Part shown: in pieces, positions 25,220-33,750 of the stretch
Layout of the letters: each line of letters starts with the position of its first letter
Numbering within the stretch: position 1 is the stretch's first letter
NCBI GenBank assembly: GCA_023428905.1
Contig: JAEYWP010000007.1
Location: 186,001-250,000, forward strand
Origin: Verrucomicrobiota bacterium
Lineage (GTDB): Bacteria; Verrucomicrobiota; Verrucomicrobiia; Opitutales; Opitutaceae
Direction of reading: 5' to 3'
Length of the DNA stretch: 64,000 nt
The notes under the pieces: model-generated
Databases searched by the model: none
The model's input: only the letters and a program-made list of their open reading frames with translations
What the model was told of the DNA's origin: nothing
Position numbers and translations under genes: made by a program

Positions 25220-26518
25220 ATGCCCAAGACCGCCCTGCTCAAACTTGAGGATAAAGAACTTACCCTGCCTGTGATCGTCGGAAGTGAAGGCGAAAAGGGT
25301 ATCGACATCTCCAAGCTGCGAGCGGAAACGGGTTACATCACCTTCGACGACGGTTTCGGCAACACCGGCTCCTGCACCAGCAAGGTGACCTACATCGATG
25401 GTGAGGCGGGCGTCCTGCGTTATCGCGGTTACCCCATCGAGCAGTTGGCCGAACACTCGCACTTCATCGAGACCGCTTTTCTGGTGATCCACGGCGACCT
25501 GCCGACCAACGAGGAGCGCCGGCGCTTCGGACGGCTCCTGACCCAGCATGCTCCCCTGCACGAGGGGATGAACCGTTTCCTGCAGAGCTTTCCGCGCGCC
25601 TCGCACCCGATGGCGGTGCTCTCATCGTCGTTGAACTCCCTTGGCGCGTACTATTCGCACCTCGCGACCAACAACCACCAGCACGACCTCGAGCATTTCG
25701 AGGAGGCGGCGGCGATCGCCATCTCCAAGGTGCGCACGATCGCGGCCCACTCCTACCGCGTCAGCCACGGGCTCCCGCTGAACTACCCGCGTCCGAACTT
25801 TGGATACTGCGAGAACTTCCTCCACCTGATGTTCTCGGAGCCGTACAATGACTACGTCCCGACCTCGGAGGTCGCCCAGGCCTTGAGCCTCTTCCTTCTC
25901 CTCCACGCCGACCACGAGCAGAACTGCTCCACCTCGACGGTGAAGATGGTGGCCTCCGCCGGGGCCAACCTGTTCGCCTCGGTCTCGGCCGGGGTCAACG
26001 CCCTCTGGGGCCCGCTGCATGGCGGTGCCAACATGGCGGTGATCGAGATGCTCAAGAGCATCCACGCGGACGGCGACGATGGCACCCGCTTCATCGCCGC
26101 GGCCAAGGCCGGCAAGGGTGAGCGCCTGATGGGCTTCGGCCACCGGGTGTACAAGAACTACGACCCGCGCGCCAAGATCATCAAGGCGAGCTTCTACAAG
26201 GCGCTCGCCAGCCTGGGGATCAAGAACGACCCTCTCCTCGACATCGCGATGAAGCTCGAGGAGGTCGCGGTGAGCGACGACTACTTTGTCTCCCGCAAGC
26301 TGTATCCGAACGTCGACTTCTATTCGGGCCTGATCATGCGCGCGCTGGGGATCCCGGAGAACATGTTCACCGTGATGTTCGCCATCGGCCGCATGCCCGG
26401 CTGGATCGCACAGTGGCGCGAGGTGGCGCAGAATCCGAAGCTCAAGATCTACCGCCCGCGCCAGATCTACACCGGCTCCACCCCCCGGGCCTACGTCCCG
26501 GTCGAGAAACGCGGTTAA
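25220..26518 (+). CDS. gltA: Citrate synthase
   Basis: Citrate synthase condenses acetyl-CoA and oxaloacetate to start the TCA cycle. This is the large hexameric type (432 residues) with an N-terminal domain containing FDDGFGNTGSCTSKVTYIDG followed by LRYRGYPIEQLAEHS. Catalytic residues lie in the segments LHADHEQNCSTSTVK, GPLHGGANMAVIEML and GFGHRVYKNYDPRA, plus the aspartate-containing VDFYSGL. The 152-nt upstream region is AT-richer than its surroundings, suggesting an own promoter. Confidence 0.96.
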   Translation: MPKTALLKLEDKELTLPVIVGSEGEKGIDISKLRAETGYITFDDGFGNTGSCTSKVTYIDGEAGVLRYRGYPIEQLAEHSHFIETAFLVIHGDLPTNEERRRFGRLLTQHAPLHEGMNRFLQSFPRASHPMAVLSSSLNSLGAYYSHLATNNHQHDLEHFEEAAAIAISKVRTIAAHSYRVSHGLPLNYPRPNFGYCENFLHLMFSEPYNDYVPTSEVAQALSLFLLLHADHEQNCSTSTVKMVASAGANLFASVSAGVNALWGPLHGGANMAVIEMLKSIHADGDDGTRFIAAAKAGKGERLMGFGHRVYKNYDPRAKIIKASFYKALASLGIKNDPLLDIAMKLEEVAVSDDYFVSRKLYPNVDFYSGLIMRALGIPENMFTVMFAIGRMPGWIAQWREVAQNPKLKIYRPRQIYTGSTPRAYVPVEKRG

Positions 26519-26534
26519 GGCCGTTCGCAGGCGC

Positions 26535-26564
26535 CGCCGTCCCGGTGTTCGATCCGCGACGGCG
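26535..26564. terminator. Hairpin between convergent gltA and a membrane protein gene
   Basis: A 7-bp stem CGCCGTC/GACGGCG with a further inner CGG/CCG pairing lies in the 60-nt gap between two convergent genes. It has no T-run on either strand, so it would be a weak bidirectional terminator at best. Confidence 0.35.
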
Positions 26565-26578
26565 CCGGGCGGCTGACC

Positions 26579-27289
26579 TCACTTGTTCTGCGGCTGGAAG
26601 ATCTCTTCCAGTTTCAGGTCGGTCAGTTTTTCGATCCGACTCACCAGCCACCACACCACCGCGACCGTGACCAGGGTGCTGGGCACGGCGATCAGCGGCA
26701 GGCTGAGGGCGTTCATCTTGGCCAGTTCAGCGTTGAACGCCTCGGTGCCCGACGGGCTCTTTAGGAGGTAGCGCGCGAGCCCGAAGTTCAGCGCCGCACT
26801 GAGCAGAAAGGACGCGGCCAGCCCGTAGCTTGCCCGCTGCAGCAGGCGTTCGAACGCAGGGACTGCCTGCCGTTCTTCCAGGCGCGCGTGGACACGCGCG
26901 ACGTCAATCACCTGCTCGTTGTAGATCAGTGAGCGCACGAGGGGGCGCTTGGTCTTCATCGAGGCCAAGACAAAGGTCGCGATCACCAGCGGCACCGCCG
27001 CCTCCTTCACCGCGAACCAGAGACCATCCACTTTCAGCAGGCCCAGACCGCCGGTGAGGAGCACACTGATGAAACCGATGCCGGAGATAAGATTCACCTT
27101 CCGGCGCCGTACGAAGTCGTAGAGGCCGTAGCCCAGCGGGGAGGCCAGCGCGACGATCAGGGCCAATGCCGGGCCGAGGCGGTCCGGGCTGCTCAGCTTC
27201 GAGAGCACCAGGGTTGGGATCGCCAGGTTGAAGACGAGGTTGACCAGCAGATTTTCGCGGCGGGCGGGAGCGGCGTCGGCGTCGGGCAT
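26579..27289 (-). CDS. VC0807-type integral membrane protein
   Basis: The 236-residue product has about six hydrophobic segments, starting with NLVFNLAIPTLVLSKL and including ISGIGFISVLLTGGLGLL, VPLVIATFVLAS and two near the C-terminus (ASYGLAASFLLSAALNF and LSLPLIAVPSTLVTVAVVWWL). It resembles the VC0807/septation-protein-A-like family of unknown function. I chose the ATG at 27289; the reading frame stays open far beyond it but antisense to pdxJ. It is divergent from pdxJ with a 102-nt shared upstream region and convergent with gltA. Confidence 0.8.
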   Translation of the reverse strand: MPDADAAPARRENLLVNLVFNLAIPTLVLSKLSSPDRLGPALALIVALASPLGYGLYDFVRRRKVNLISGIGFISVLLTGGLGLLKVDGLWFAVKEAAVPLVIATFVLASMKTKRPLVRSLIYNEQVIDVARVHARLEERQAVPAFERLLQRASYGLAASFLLSAALNFGLARYLLKSPSGTEAFNAELAKMNALSLPLIAVPSTLVTVAVVWWLVSRIEKLTDLKLEEIFQPQNK

Positions 27290-27391
27290 CGGGCAGTGTT
27301 TCAATCCGCAGAACGGCACAGCCGAAAGCACAATCGCGCGCGGGGTGTTTTCGGGATTTGCGGGGCCTGCGCTTTTTGCCTTTCTGGTCCC

Positions 27392-28135
27392 ATGATTCTG
27401 CTCGGGGTAAACATCGATCATTGCGCGACCGTCCGCCAGGCCCGTTACCGGCAGGCGGAGACCACGGTGGGCGGGGCGGTGGAGCCGGATCCCGTCCTCC
27501 TCGCGGTGCTTTCGGAGCGCGCCGGCGCCGATGGCATCACCGTGCACCTCCGGGAGGACCGGCGGCACATCCAGGAACGGGATGTCTGGCGGCTCCGCGA
27601 GACGATCCAGACCCGACTGAATCTCGAGATGGCGTGCACGCCGGTGATGGTGGAGTTCGCCCTGGCCCTCAAGCCGGACTCCGTCTGCCTCGTCCCTGAA
27701 AACCGCAACGAGGTCACCACGGAGGGCGGCCTCGACGTCGTGGCCAACCGCGAGCGGGTGCGCGCCTGTGTGGACGCGATGAACGGCGCCGGGATCAAGA
27801 CGAGCCTCTTCATTGATCCGGAGCCGGCGCAGATCGAACTCGCCGCCGAGCTGCGCGCACCCTGGATCGAGCTCCACACCGGCGCGTATGCGAATGCCTG
27901 TTACACGCCGCGTCGGGCTCCCGAACGGGAGCGCCTGCGCGCGGGCGCCGTTCTCGGCCACAGCCTCGGCCTGACGGTCAACGCCGGCCACGGCATCAAT
28001 TACGTCAACATCGCCGAGATCCGCGACATTCCCCATCTCCACGAACTCAACATCGGCCACAGCATCATCAGCCGCGCGCTTTTCACCGGGATCGAGGAGG
28101 CGGTCCGCGAGATGAAGGCGCGGATGAACCCATGA
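27392..28135 (+). CDS. pdxJ: Pyridoxine 5'-phosphate synthase
   Basis: PdxJ closes the pyridoxine ring from 3-amino-1-hydroxyacetone phosphate and deoxyxylulose phosphate. The TIM barrel begins LGVNIDHCATVRQARY, then EPDPVLLAVLSERAGADGIT with VHLREDRRHIQ, and ends with the phosphate-binding NAGHGINYVNI and LNIGHSIISRA. The 247-residue length from the ATG at 27392 fits the family; the frame is open upstream but not conserved. Its stop overlaps acpS (ATGA). Confidence 0.96.
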   Translation: MILLGVNIDHCATVRQARYRQAETTVGGAVEPDPVLLAVLSERAGADGITVHLREDRRHIQERDVWRLRETIQTRLNLEMACTPVMVEFALALKPDSVCLVPENRNEVTTEGGLDVVANRERVRACVDAMNGAGIKTSLFIDPEPAQIELAAELRAPWIELHTGAYANACYTPRRAPERERLRAGAVLGHSLGLTVNAGHGINYVNIAEIRDIPHLHELNIGHSIISRALFTGIEEAVREMKARMNP

Positions 28136-28551
28136 CGGCACCGCGGCTTATCACCCTGCCGCCCGGGGGGCTTTTGATCGGGCTCGGAGCCGATCTGGTC
28201 GATGTCGAGCGTATCCGGGGCGTGGTGGAGCGGCAGGGGGAACGTTTCCTCCAGCGTGTTTATACCGATGAGGAACGCGCGTATTGCCTGGGGATGAAGC
28301 TCCCCTTTCCGCACCTCGCCGCGCGTTTTGCCGCCAAGGAGGCCGTCTCGAAGGCATTCACCACCGGGATCGGCGCCGAGCTCGGCTGGCGGTCCATCTC
28401 GGTTTACCATGGAGAACGCCACGAGCCGCTCGTGCGTTTGGACGAAAAAGGGGAGCAGTTGCTGAAAGAAGTCGGCGCGACGCGCGTTTTGCTGACATTG
28501 TCCCACACCCAAACCGCGGCCATGGCGGTTGCCGCCCTGATCCGCACCTGA
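28132..28551 (+). CDS. acpS: Holo-[acyl-carrier-protein] synthase
   Basis: AcpS transfers phosphopantetheine from CoA to acyl carrier protein. Metal-binding and catalytic segments are GLGADLVDVERI (aspartate near residue 24) and AARFAAKEAVSKAF (glutamate near residue 67). The 139-residue length is slightly above the common 120-130 because of an N-terminal leader. The pdxJ-acpS pairing is common in many bacteria and the genes overlap by 4 nt here. Confidence 0.95.
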   Translation: MTAPRLITLPPGGLLIGLGADLVDVERIRGVVERQGERFLQRVYTDEERAYCLGMKLPFPHLAARFAAKEAVSKAFTTGIGAELGWRSISVYHGERHEPLVRLDEKGEQLLKEVGATRVLLTLSHTQTAAMAVAALIRT

Positions 28552-28555
28552 CGCC

Positions 28556-29032
28556 ATGTCCGACCCCAAGCCGCCCCGCGAAGCCCTCTCCCGCATCCCC
28601 TCCTGGATCATGGTCGGCGGGGTGGTCGGGTGTATCCTTACCCTAACCGTGCAACGGGAGATCAGCAGTCCGCCTGCCTCCACCAAGGCTCCCCTCGCGG
28701 TGACACAACCGGTGGAGCCGACGCCGACGCCCCAACCTGCCCGCCCGGAATTGGGCCTGGTCGAGATGGAGGAGCTCTTCGGCACGTATCACGAACGTGC
28801 GGTCTGGCGGCACGGCATCACCGAGGTGGCGTTCTGGAATCCAGCCACAAACGAATATTCGATCTTTGTGGAAGTGCTGAAAAACGGGGACGACTATTTC
28901 TTCCGCACCGTTCCTGCGCTGACGCGGCCGATCAACGAGTCGCTCAACGACCCCACTGTGCCGATGCGTTTTACGGAAACGGAAGAGGCCCGTGCGTCGC
29001 GGCGGCCCCAATACCTTTTGCCTTCCCGCTGA
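28556..29032 (+). CDS. Hypothetical single-pass membrane protein
   Basis: I do not recognise this 158-residue protein. It has one membrane segment near the N-terminus (SWIMVGGVVGCILTLTV, about residues 16-32), a proline-rich linker (VEPTPTPQPARPE) and a C-terminal globular part of about 95 residues with EVAFWNPATNEYSIFVEVL and YFFRTVPALTRPINESL. The topology suggests a periplasmic domain. It is 4 nt after acpS and shares a TGATG junction with nnr, so it is cotranscribed with these housekeeping genes. Confidence 0.7.
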   Translation: MSDPKPPREALSRIPSWIMVGGVVGCILTLTVQREISSPPASTKAPLAVTQPVEPTPTPQPARPELGLVEMEELFGTYHERAVWRHGITEVAFWNPATNEYSIFVEVLKNGDDYFFRTVPALTRPINESLNDPTVPMRFTETEEARASRRPQYLLPSR

Positions 29033-30555
29033 TGAGTACCGGCGCCCTCGTTCCTGCGGCTGACCCGGTGTTGACCGTCGAGGAAACCAAGGCGCATGAG
29101 GAGGGCCTTTTTGGAGAAGACGACGCGAAAGCGTGGCGGGCGATGGTCGCGGCCGGAAGCGCCCTGGCCCGCGCACTCCTGCAGGACTACCGTGAGGTGC
29201 AGGCCTGGCCCGTCGCGCCGCGCCTGCTTGTCCTGGTGGGGAAAGGGCACAATGGCGGTGATGCCCTGATCGCGGCGCGGGTGCTGCTCGAAGCGCTCCC
29301 CGGGGCCACGGCTGACGTGCGCATGGTTTACGACGGGTTGCGGCCCCTGGCCCAGCGGGCCCGCCGCGAACTGCAGCACACCGGCGGCGAACGTGTGCGC
29401 TGGCTGCGTCGGGAGGCGCCGCTGACTGGGGCGTATGACGTCAGCCTCGACGGCGTTTTTGGCTTCCAGTTCAGACCGCCGGTGGACGCGGTGGCGGCGG
29501 CAGCCCTGGCCCAGGCCAACCAAGCCCGGGTGCATCTGCGTGCTGCCGTCGACCTGCCCAGTGGGTTGGGTGACCCGGCCGGCTTTGTTGCCGATTCCAC
29601 GTATTGCACGGGCATCGTGAAGCAGGCGGTGCTGGAGCCCGCCGTCGCCGGTCAGGTGGGGAGACTGCGTTACCTGAACCTGGGCTTTTTCGAAGGTACC
29701 CCCAGACCGGATGACACGGACCGCGTTTCTGTACTCACCCAGGGGACGCTCGCCCCGCTCCGCCGGCTGCGGCCGGCCTCTGCGGACAAACGTCACTACG
29801 GGCATCTTTTTGTGATCGGTGGTTCCCGGAGCTATCCGGGGGCCGTGCTGATGGCGGTGCAGGGGGCACTCCGTTCGGGGGTTGGACTTCTGACGGCGTT
29901 TGTCCCGGAACCGCTCGCCGGTCCCTTTGCTGCTCAGGTGCCCGAGGCGATGTGGGTCGGCTGTCCCGAGACCCCGGACGGTGGTCTCGCCCTCGAGGGC
30001 CTTCATCTGGTCCGCGAACGCGCCGCCCGCGCGACCGCACTGCTGGCGGGACCTGGTCTGGCGCGTGAAGGGGAGACACTGGCGCTGGTCGGTGATCTGC
30101 TGGAGCGGCTGCCGCTGCCGGTGGTGCTGGATGCGGACGCCCTGCAACCCGGCCTCATCGGGCGCGGCCGGCATCCCCGCATCCTGACGCCCCATGCCGG
30201 TGAATACGCACGTATTGCGGGCAACCGTACACCGCGGACCTTTGCTCTCGAGAGCGAAGCGGTGGTGGTCTGCAAGGGCGCGCCCACGCGGGTGACGGAC
30301 GGCCGGCGCGAGCATCTCAGCCTCGCCGGTGGACCGGTGCTTGCACGCGGTGGCAGCGGCGACATCCTCGCGGGCATGATCGGCGGCCTCCTTGCGCAAT
30401 ACCCCGACGCGCCGCTCGGTGTGGCTTGCGCCGCCGTGCTCTGGCATGGATTGGCCGCGGATGCACTGGCCCGGTCGCGGGGTGCGACCGCGGTGCGGAC
30501 GACCGAGCTGCTGGATCACCTTTCCGACGCCCTGCGAGCAGGGTTTGAACCATGA
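29032..30555 (+). CDS. nnr: Bifunctional NAD(P)H-hydrate repair enzyme
   Basis: Nnr repairs damaged NAD(P)H: the N-terminal epimerase interconverts hydrate isomers and the C-terminal dehydratase restores NAD(P)H. The N-terminal domain (to about residue 220) has the YjeF_N motif GKGHNGGDALIAARVL. The ribokinase-like C-terminal domain starts near residue 245 with HLFVIGGSRSYPGAVLMA, continues with GVGLLTAFVP, DADAL, LTPHAGEYARI and ends with the catalytic GGSGDILAGMIGGLLAQ (near residue 440). Start is the ATG in TGATG at 29032. The 507-residue length is normal. It overlaps dprA by 4 nt. Confidence 0.93.
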   Translation: MSTGALVPAADPVLTVEETKAHEEGLFGEDDAKAWRAMVAAGSALARALLQDYREVQAWPVAPRLLVLVGKGHNGGDALIAARVLLEALPGATADVRMVYDGLRPLAQRARRELQHTGGERVRWLRREAPLTGAYDVSLDGVFGFQFRPPVDAVAAAALAQANQARVHLRAAVDLPSGLGDPAGFVADSTYCTGIVKQAVLEPAVAGQVGRLRYLNLGFFEGTPRPDDTDRVSVLTQGTLAPLRRLRPASADKRHYGHLFVIGGSRSYPGAVLMAVQGALRSGVGLLTAFVPEPLAGPFAAQVPEAMWVGCPETPDGGLALEGLHLVRERAARATALLAGPGLAREGETLALVGDLLERLPLPVVLDADALQPGLIGRGRHPRILTPHAGEYARIAGNRTPRTFALESEAVVVCKGAPTRVTDGRREHLSLAGGPVLARGGSGDILAGMIGGLLAQYPDAPLGVACAAVLWHGLAADALARSRGATAVRTTELLDHLSDALRAGFEP

Positions 30556-31682
30556 GTGAAGGCCTGACCGACCACGACGCCTACCTGATCCTCAACGCCC
30601 TTCCGAATATCGGACCCGTGACGTTGAACCGCATCCTCCAGGAATTGGGGGGCGACGCGCGGTCGGTCTTTGATGCCTCTGCCCAGCGTCTCGAGCAGAT
30701 CAAGGGCGTGGGACCGGCCATCAGCAGCACCATTCGCGGCTGGCGCGAGCATTTCCACCTGGAGCGGGAGAAGGAGCGCATGGTTCAGAGCGGAGCCACC
30801 TTCCTTACCGTTTCTGATCCCGCCTACCCGAGGCTGCTCAAGCAGATTTACGATCCGCCGATCGGACTGTATCGAAAAGGTAGTTACGGTTTCGAGCATC
30901 CCTGTGTGGCCATCGTGGGGAGCCGCAAGACCACGCTTTACGGCCAGAGCACCGCCCGGAAGATGGCCGGCGAACTGGCGCGCCTCGGCTTCTGCGTCGT
31001 CTCCGGCCTTGCCCGGGGGATCGACACCGCCGCCCATGAGGGCGCGCTGGAGGCGGGCGGACGCACCGCCGCCGTGGTGGGCTGCGGGATCGACATCGTG
31101 TATCCACCGGAGAACCTCGAACTCTACCGCACAATCGAAGCCTCGGGCGCGATCCTCTCCGAGTTTCCCTTTGGACGGAGGGCGGACCGGCAATCATTCC
31201 CCATGCGCAATCGCGTGGTCGCGGGCATGTGTGAGGCCACCATCGTGGTCGAGACCGACGTCGACGGCGGCTCCATGATCACGGCGCGTTTTGCCGGTGA
31301 ACAAGGGCGCCTGGTCTTCGCCGTGCCCGGCCGGATCGACCAGCCCAGCAGCGCTGGCTGCCATCAGCTGATTCGCGATGGTGCGATCCTCCTCACCTCA
31401 GTGGAGGACCTGCTGCAGGAGTTGAACTACCTGGACGGCCTCCGGCCCCAGCCCATTCCGGAAAAACCGGCTTTCACCGCCGGCGAGAACATCGGCGAAC
31501 TGACCGATGAGGAGCACGTCGTGTTCAGCTGTTTCGACGGCGGGGAAATCCTTTCGCTGGATGCCCTGGCGCAAAAGACGCCGCTGTCGCCCGCCCAGAT
31601 TGCCTCCACCTTGATGATGCTGGAGCTGAAGTGCCTTGTCACCAAACGGTCCGACGGCCTCTTCGAGGCGCGCGGCCGTTGA
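30552..31682 (+). CDS. dprA: DNA processing protein DprA
   Basis: DprA loads RecA on single-stranded DNA entering during natural transformation. The N-terminal helix-hairpin-helix/SAM-like part is LPNIGPVTLNRILQELGG with IKGVGPAISSTI. The Rossmann core has AIVGSRKTTLYGQSTA, VSGLARGIDTAAHEGAL, FPMRNRVVAGMCEATIVVE and GSMITARFAGEQGR with VFAVPGRIDQPSSAGCH. The C-terminal winged helix (LTDEEHVVFSCFDGGEI onward) completes the usual three-part architecture at 376 residues. No other competence genes are nearby. Confidence 0.95.
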   Translation: MSEGLTDHDAYLILNALPNIGPVTLNRILQELGGDARSVFDASAQRLEQIKGVGPAISSTIRGWREHFHLEREKERMVQSGATFLTVSDPAYPRLLKQIYDPPIGLYRKGSYGFEHPCVAIVGSRKTTLYGQSTARKMAGELARLGFCVVSGLARGIDTAAHEGALEAGGRTAAVVGCGIDIVYPPENLELYRTIEASGAILSEFPFGRRADRQSFPMRNRVVAGMCEATIVVETDVDGGSMITARFAGEQGRLVFAVPGRIDQPSSAGCHQLIRDGAILLTSVEDLLQELNYLDGLRPQPIPEKPAFTAGENIGELTDEEHVVFSCFDGGEILSLDALAQKTPLSPAQIASTLMMLELKCLVTKRSDGLFEARGR

Positions 31683-31728
31683 GCGGCGAGGTGGTGCTGG
31701 GACTCGAGGACGTCCGGTGCGACGGCGC

Positions 31729-32190
31729 TCAGCCGACCGTCAATTCGCCATTGGTGAGGATACGGCAGCGCAGGCCGCCCCGTCCCTTCAGCCACGCCTC
31801 CGCCCCGGGGCCGATCGCTGTGTCCATCCAATAGCACGGACGGCACTCCTCCGTGCCCACGAGCTGAAGGCCCTGTAGTTCGAAGGTGCGCCCGACCAGG
31901 CCCGGAAGGTCGAGACCCTCGACCAGCACATTGCGACGAAGCGCCGCCGGCAGCGCGTCGGGCGCAGGCAATTCGCGACGGAGCGCGTCAAAGGTCTCCG
32001 CGGAAAAGAGGGTGAGTTGCCCCTTGTAGTCTGCCTTGTGATCGAAAAACCGGTCGCCCTCGATGCCGCGTCCCGCCAGGCAACGCACCCGCGTCACCTC
32101 GAGGATGGGATGGGTGCCCGCCGGCTTGCCGTGGTGTCCGAAGTAGTTGTGCCCTGGAGACACAAAGAGGTGACGTACGCGGGCGCTCAT
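31729..32190 (-). CDS. MOSC domain protein of the nap operon
   Basis: The 153-residue protein is a stand-alone MOSC domain, related to the C-terminus of molybdenum cofactor sulfurase. Evidence is GRGIEGDRFFDHKADYKGQL, then FSAETFDAL, the segment RRNVLVEGLDLPGLVGRTF and the conserved cysteine region GTEECRPCYWMD. The ending LRCRILTNGELTVG is also typical. It is the last gene of the minus-strand nap run and overlaps the preceding gene by 4 nt, so a role in molybdenum cofactor handling for NapA is a reasonable inference. Confidence 0.85.
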   Translation of the reverse strand: MSARVRHLFVSPGHNYFGHHGKPAGTHPILEVTRVRCLAGRGIEGDRFFDHKADYKGQLTLFSAETFDALRRELPAPDALPAALRRNVLVEGLDLPGLVGRTFELQGLQLVGTEECRPCYWMDTAIGPGAEAWLKGRGGLRCRILTNGELTVG

Positions 32191-32516
32191 GGTGAGGCAC
32201 CCTCCTCCTTCACCGAGTCGACGACATCGTCCTCGCAGATGCGGACGACCCGCACCCCACCTTCCTGGGCGATCAGAGTGTCGCACCACGCTTTGTTGTC
32301 GTAGGTGTACCGCACCTGCACTGCGCGCAGGTGGCCCTCGTGCAGCCCGGCGCGTGCCTGGTCGAGGGTGAGCCTCAGGGGGGCTGCCTGAGGCGCAGTG
32401 CGCGGTTGGACGGAGTGCACCCGCGCACAGGCAGCCAGGTCGTCGAAGAGTTGGTCCAGCGTGGCCCGGTCCAGAATCGTGACCTGCAGGGGAGGAAGCT
32501 TGAGGGGAGAGGTCAT
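32187..32516 (-). CDS. Unknown 109-residue protein in the nap operon
   Basis: I do not recognise this family. The predicted cytosolic protein has no signal peptide or membrane segment. Visible elements are an N-terminal LQVTILDRATLDQLFDDLAA, a middle helix TLDQARAGLHEGHL and a beta stretch AVQVRYTYDNKAWCDTLI then VRVVRICEDDVVDSV. It has two cysteines plus one in the ICEDD motif but no metal-binding pattern. It is embedded between the ferredoxin and MOSC genes with 4-nt overlaps on both sides, so a function in nitrate reductase assembly or cofactor insertion is likely. Confidence 0.75.
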   Translation of the reverse strand: MTSPLKLPPLQVTILDRATLDQLFDDLAACARVHSVQPRTAPQAAPLRLTLDQARAGLHEGHLRAVQVRYTYDNKAWCDTLIAQEGGVRVVRICEDDVVDSVKEEGASP

Positions 32517-32935
32517 CGGCGGGGGGCGCTGCCGGCGGTGCGTCGGGGGACGAGCAGGACGGCATTTTCTGGAGCAGGGCAGACCTGGTGGCAAATCTCG
32601 CAGCCTGTGCAGCGATCCGCCCTCACACGGGGCAAGCCGCCCTCGATCACGATGGCACCTTCCACCGGGCAGCGTTCGGAACAGGTCGTGCAAAAGCTCT
32701 GCTGGTACGCGAGGCAGTGTCGTCCGGCGATCACCGCCACCCGTGTCCCGGTTGCGGCAGTGCGCGGGGCGCCGGTGATAGGCAGCGCGGGGCCTTCCAC
32801 CCGGGCGGTTACCACGGGGCTGCTATCCACCGTCGCCGACCCCGGCGAGGCCGCTGCGTGCAGAGGCCGCAAACACGCCTCGAACCACGCGCGGCGCGTC
32901 AGCGGGGCGGAGGGCGTGTCGTTGCGGCGCATCAT
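32513..32935 (-). CDS. NapF-like ferredoxin
   Basis: This 140-residue protein has two cysteine clusters near the C-terminus: HCLAYQQSFCTTCSERCP (last three cysteines CxxCxxxCP) and CTGCEICHQVCP, each fit for a [4Fe-4S] cluster. The N-terminal half is variable with an RRAWFEACLRP segment resembling the NapF N-terminus. NapF proteins help mature NapA in the cytoplasm. The start is the first of two consecutive ATG codons, whose overlap with the stop of the upstream cytochrome gene is 4 nt. Confidence 0.8.
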   Translation of the reverse strand: MMRRNDTPSAPLTRRAWFEACLRPLHAAASPGSATVDSSPVVTARVEGPALPITGAPRTAATGTRVAVIAGRHCLAYQQSFCTTCSERCPVEGAIVIEGGLPRVRADRCTGCEICHQVCPAPENAVLLVPRRTAGSAPRR

Positions 32936-33750
32936 GGACGAGGAGGGAGCGGAGGGGGAATCTGGCTCAGCACCGGTCGCCGGTCGAGAACGGCGTTGGT
33001 GGCGTGACACTGCAGGCAGCTTTCGCGCTGGGGATGGGTCGTGCGGAAGGCGCTGCTGCCGCCGGGTCCGTGGCAGCTGAGGCAGCTTTCGCGCATGAAG
33101 GTGGCGTGCGGAATGACGGGCGGTGCTCCGTGGTACGCGCGGGAGCCGTCTGCCGGAGCGGGGCGACCGCCAAAGGTATTGGCCTCCGCCAAGGTCACAA
33201 CCGGTTTGCCCCGCCAGGTGCTGGTCGGGCCGGCCGAGGACACATGGCACTGCAGGCAGTTGTCCAGGTGGGCGTGGCTCATCTGCGGCACGGAAAGCCC
33301 GCTGATTTGGGTCGGTTTTCCGTGGCAGGACAGGCAGGACGCGGCGTTCGACTGGTCGACGGGGTGGGGGGCCACGGGGGGAGCGCCGTCGTATTGGCGA
33401 CGCGCGGCTCGCCGGAGGCGGGCGGCGGCTTGGTCGTCCGGTGTGCGTGCCAGAGCCTCGAGCGGAGCCCCGGTCACAAGCCGATCCAGGTGGTTGCTCC
33501 AGTCGCGGTTCGGGTTGAGGGCGCCGCCGGCGAGGTCCCGGTACCGCGGGGCGGTCGGGTACGCGGCCAGCCCGTTGTCCACCGCCGGCGTCGCTGTCCA
33601 GTCGGCCTTGAGCTGGTCGCTGGCCCGGTGGGTCTGGCGCATGCCCATAAAAAACCCGCTCAAGGCGACGGTGAGCGCGATGCTGGCGGCCACGACCGCG
33701 GCTTTCCGCGACCAGCGGCCTGACGGACGGGGCTGAGGCCGCGTACTCAT
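32932..33750 (-). CDS. napB: NapB-like four-haem cytochrome c
   Basis: NapB is normally a two-haem periplasmic electron donor to NapA, about 150 residues. This 272-residue product has an N-terminal membrane or signal segment (AAVVAASIALTVALSGFFMG, about residues 17-36) and four CxxCH sites at residues 139, 165, 223 and 245. They come as two similar pairs, each introduced by a GAPPVxPH motif (residues 122 and 208) and each ending in CLQCH. This looks like a duplicated NapB haem domain. It overlaps napA and the ferredoxin gene by 4 nt each. Confidence 0.85.
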   Translation of the reverse strand: MSTRPQPRPSGRWSRKAAVVAASIALTVALSGFFMGMRQTHRASDQLKADWTATPAVDNGLAAYPTAPRYRDLAGGALNPNRDWSNHLDRLVTGAPLEALARTPDDQAAARLRRAARRQYDGAPPVAPHPVDQSNAASCLSCHGKPTQISGLSVPQMSHAHLDNCLQCHVSSAGPTSTWRGKPVVTLAEANTFGGRPAPADGSRAYHGAPPVIPHATFMRESCLSCHGPGGSSAFRTTHPQRESCLQCHATNAVLDRRPVLSQIPPPLPPRP

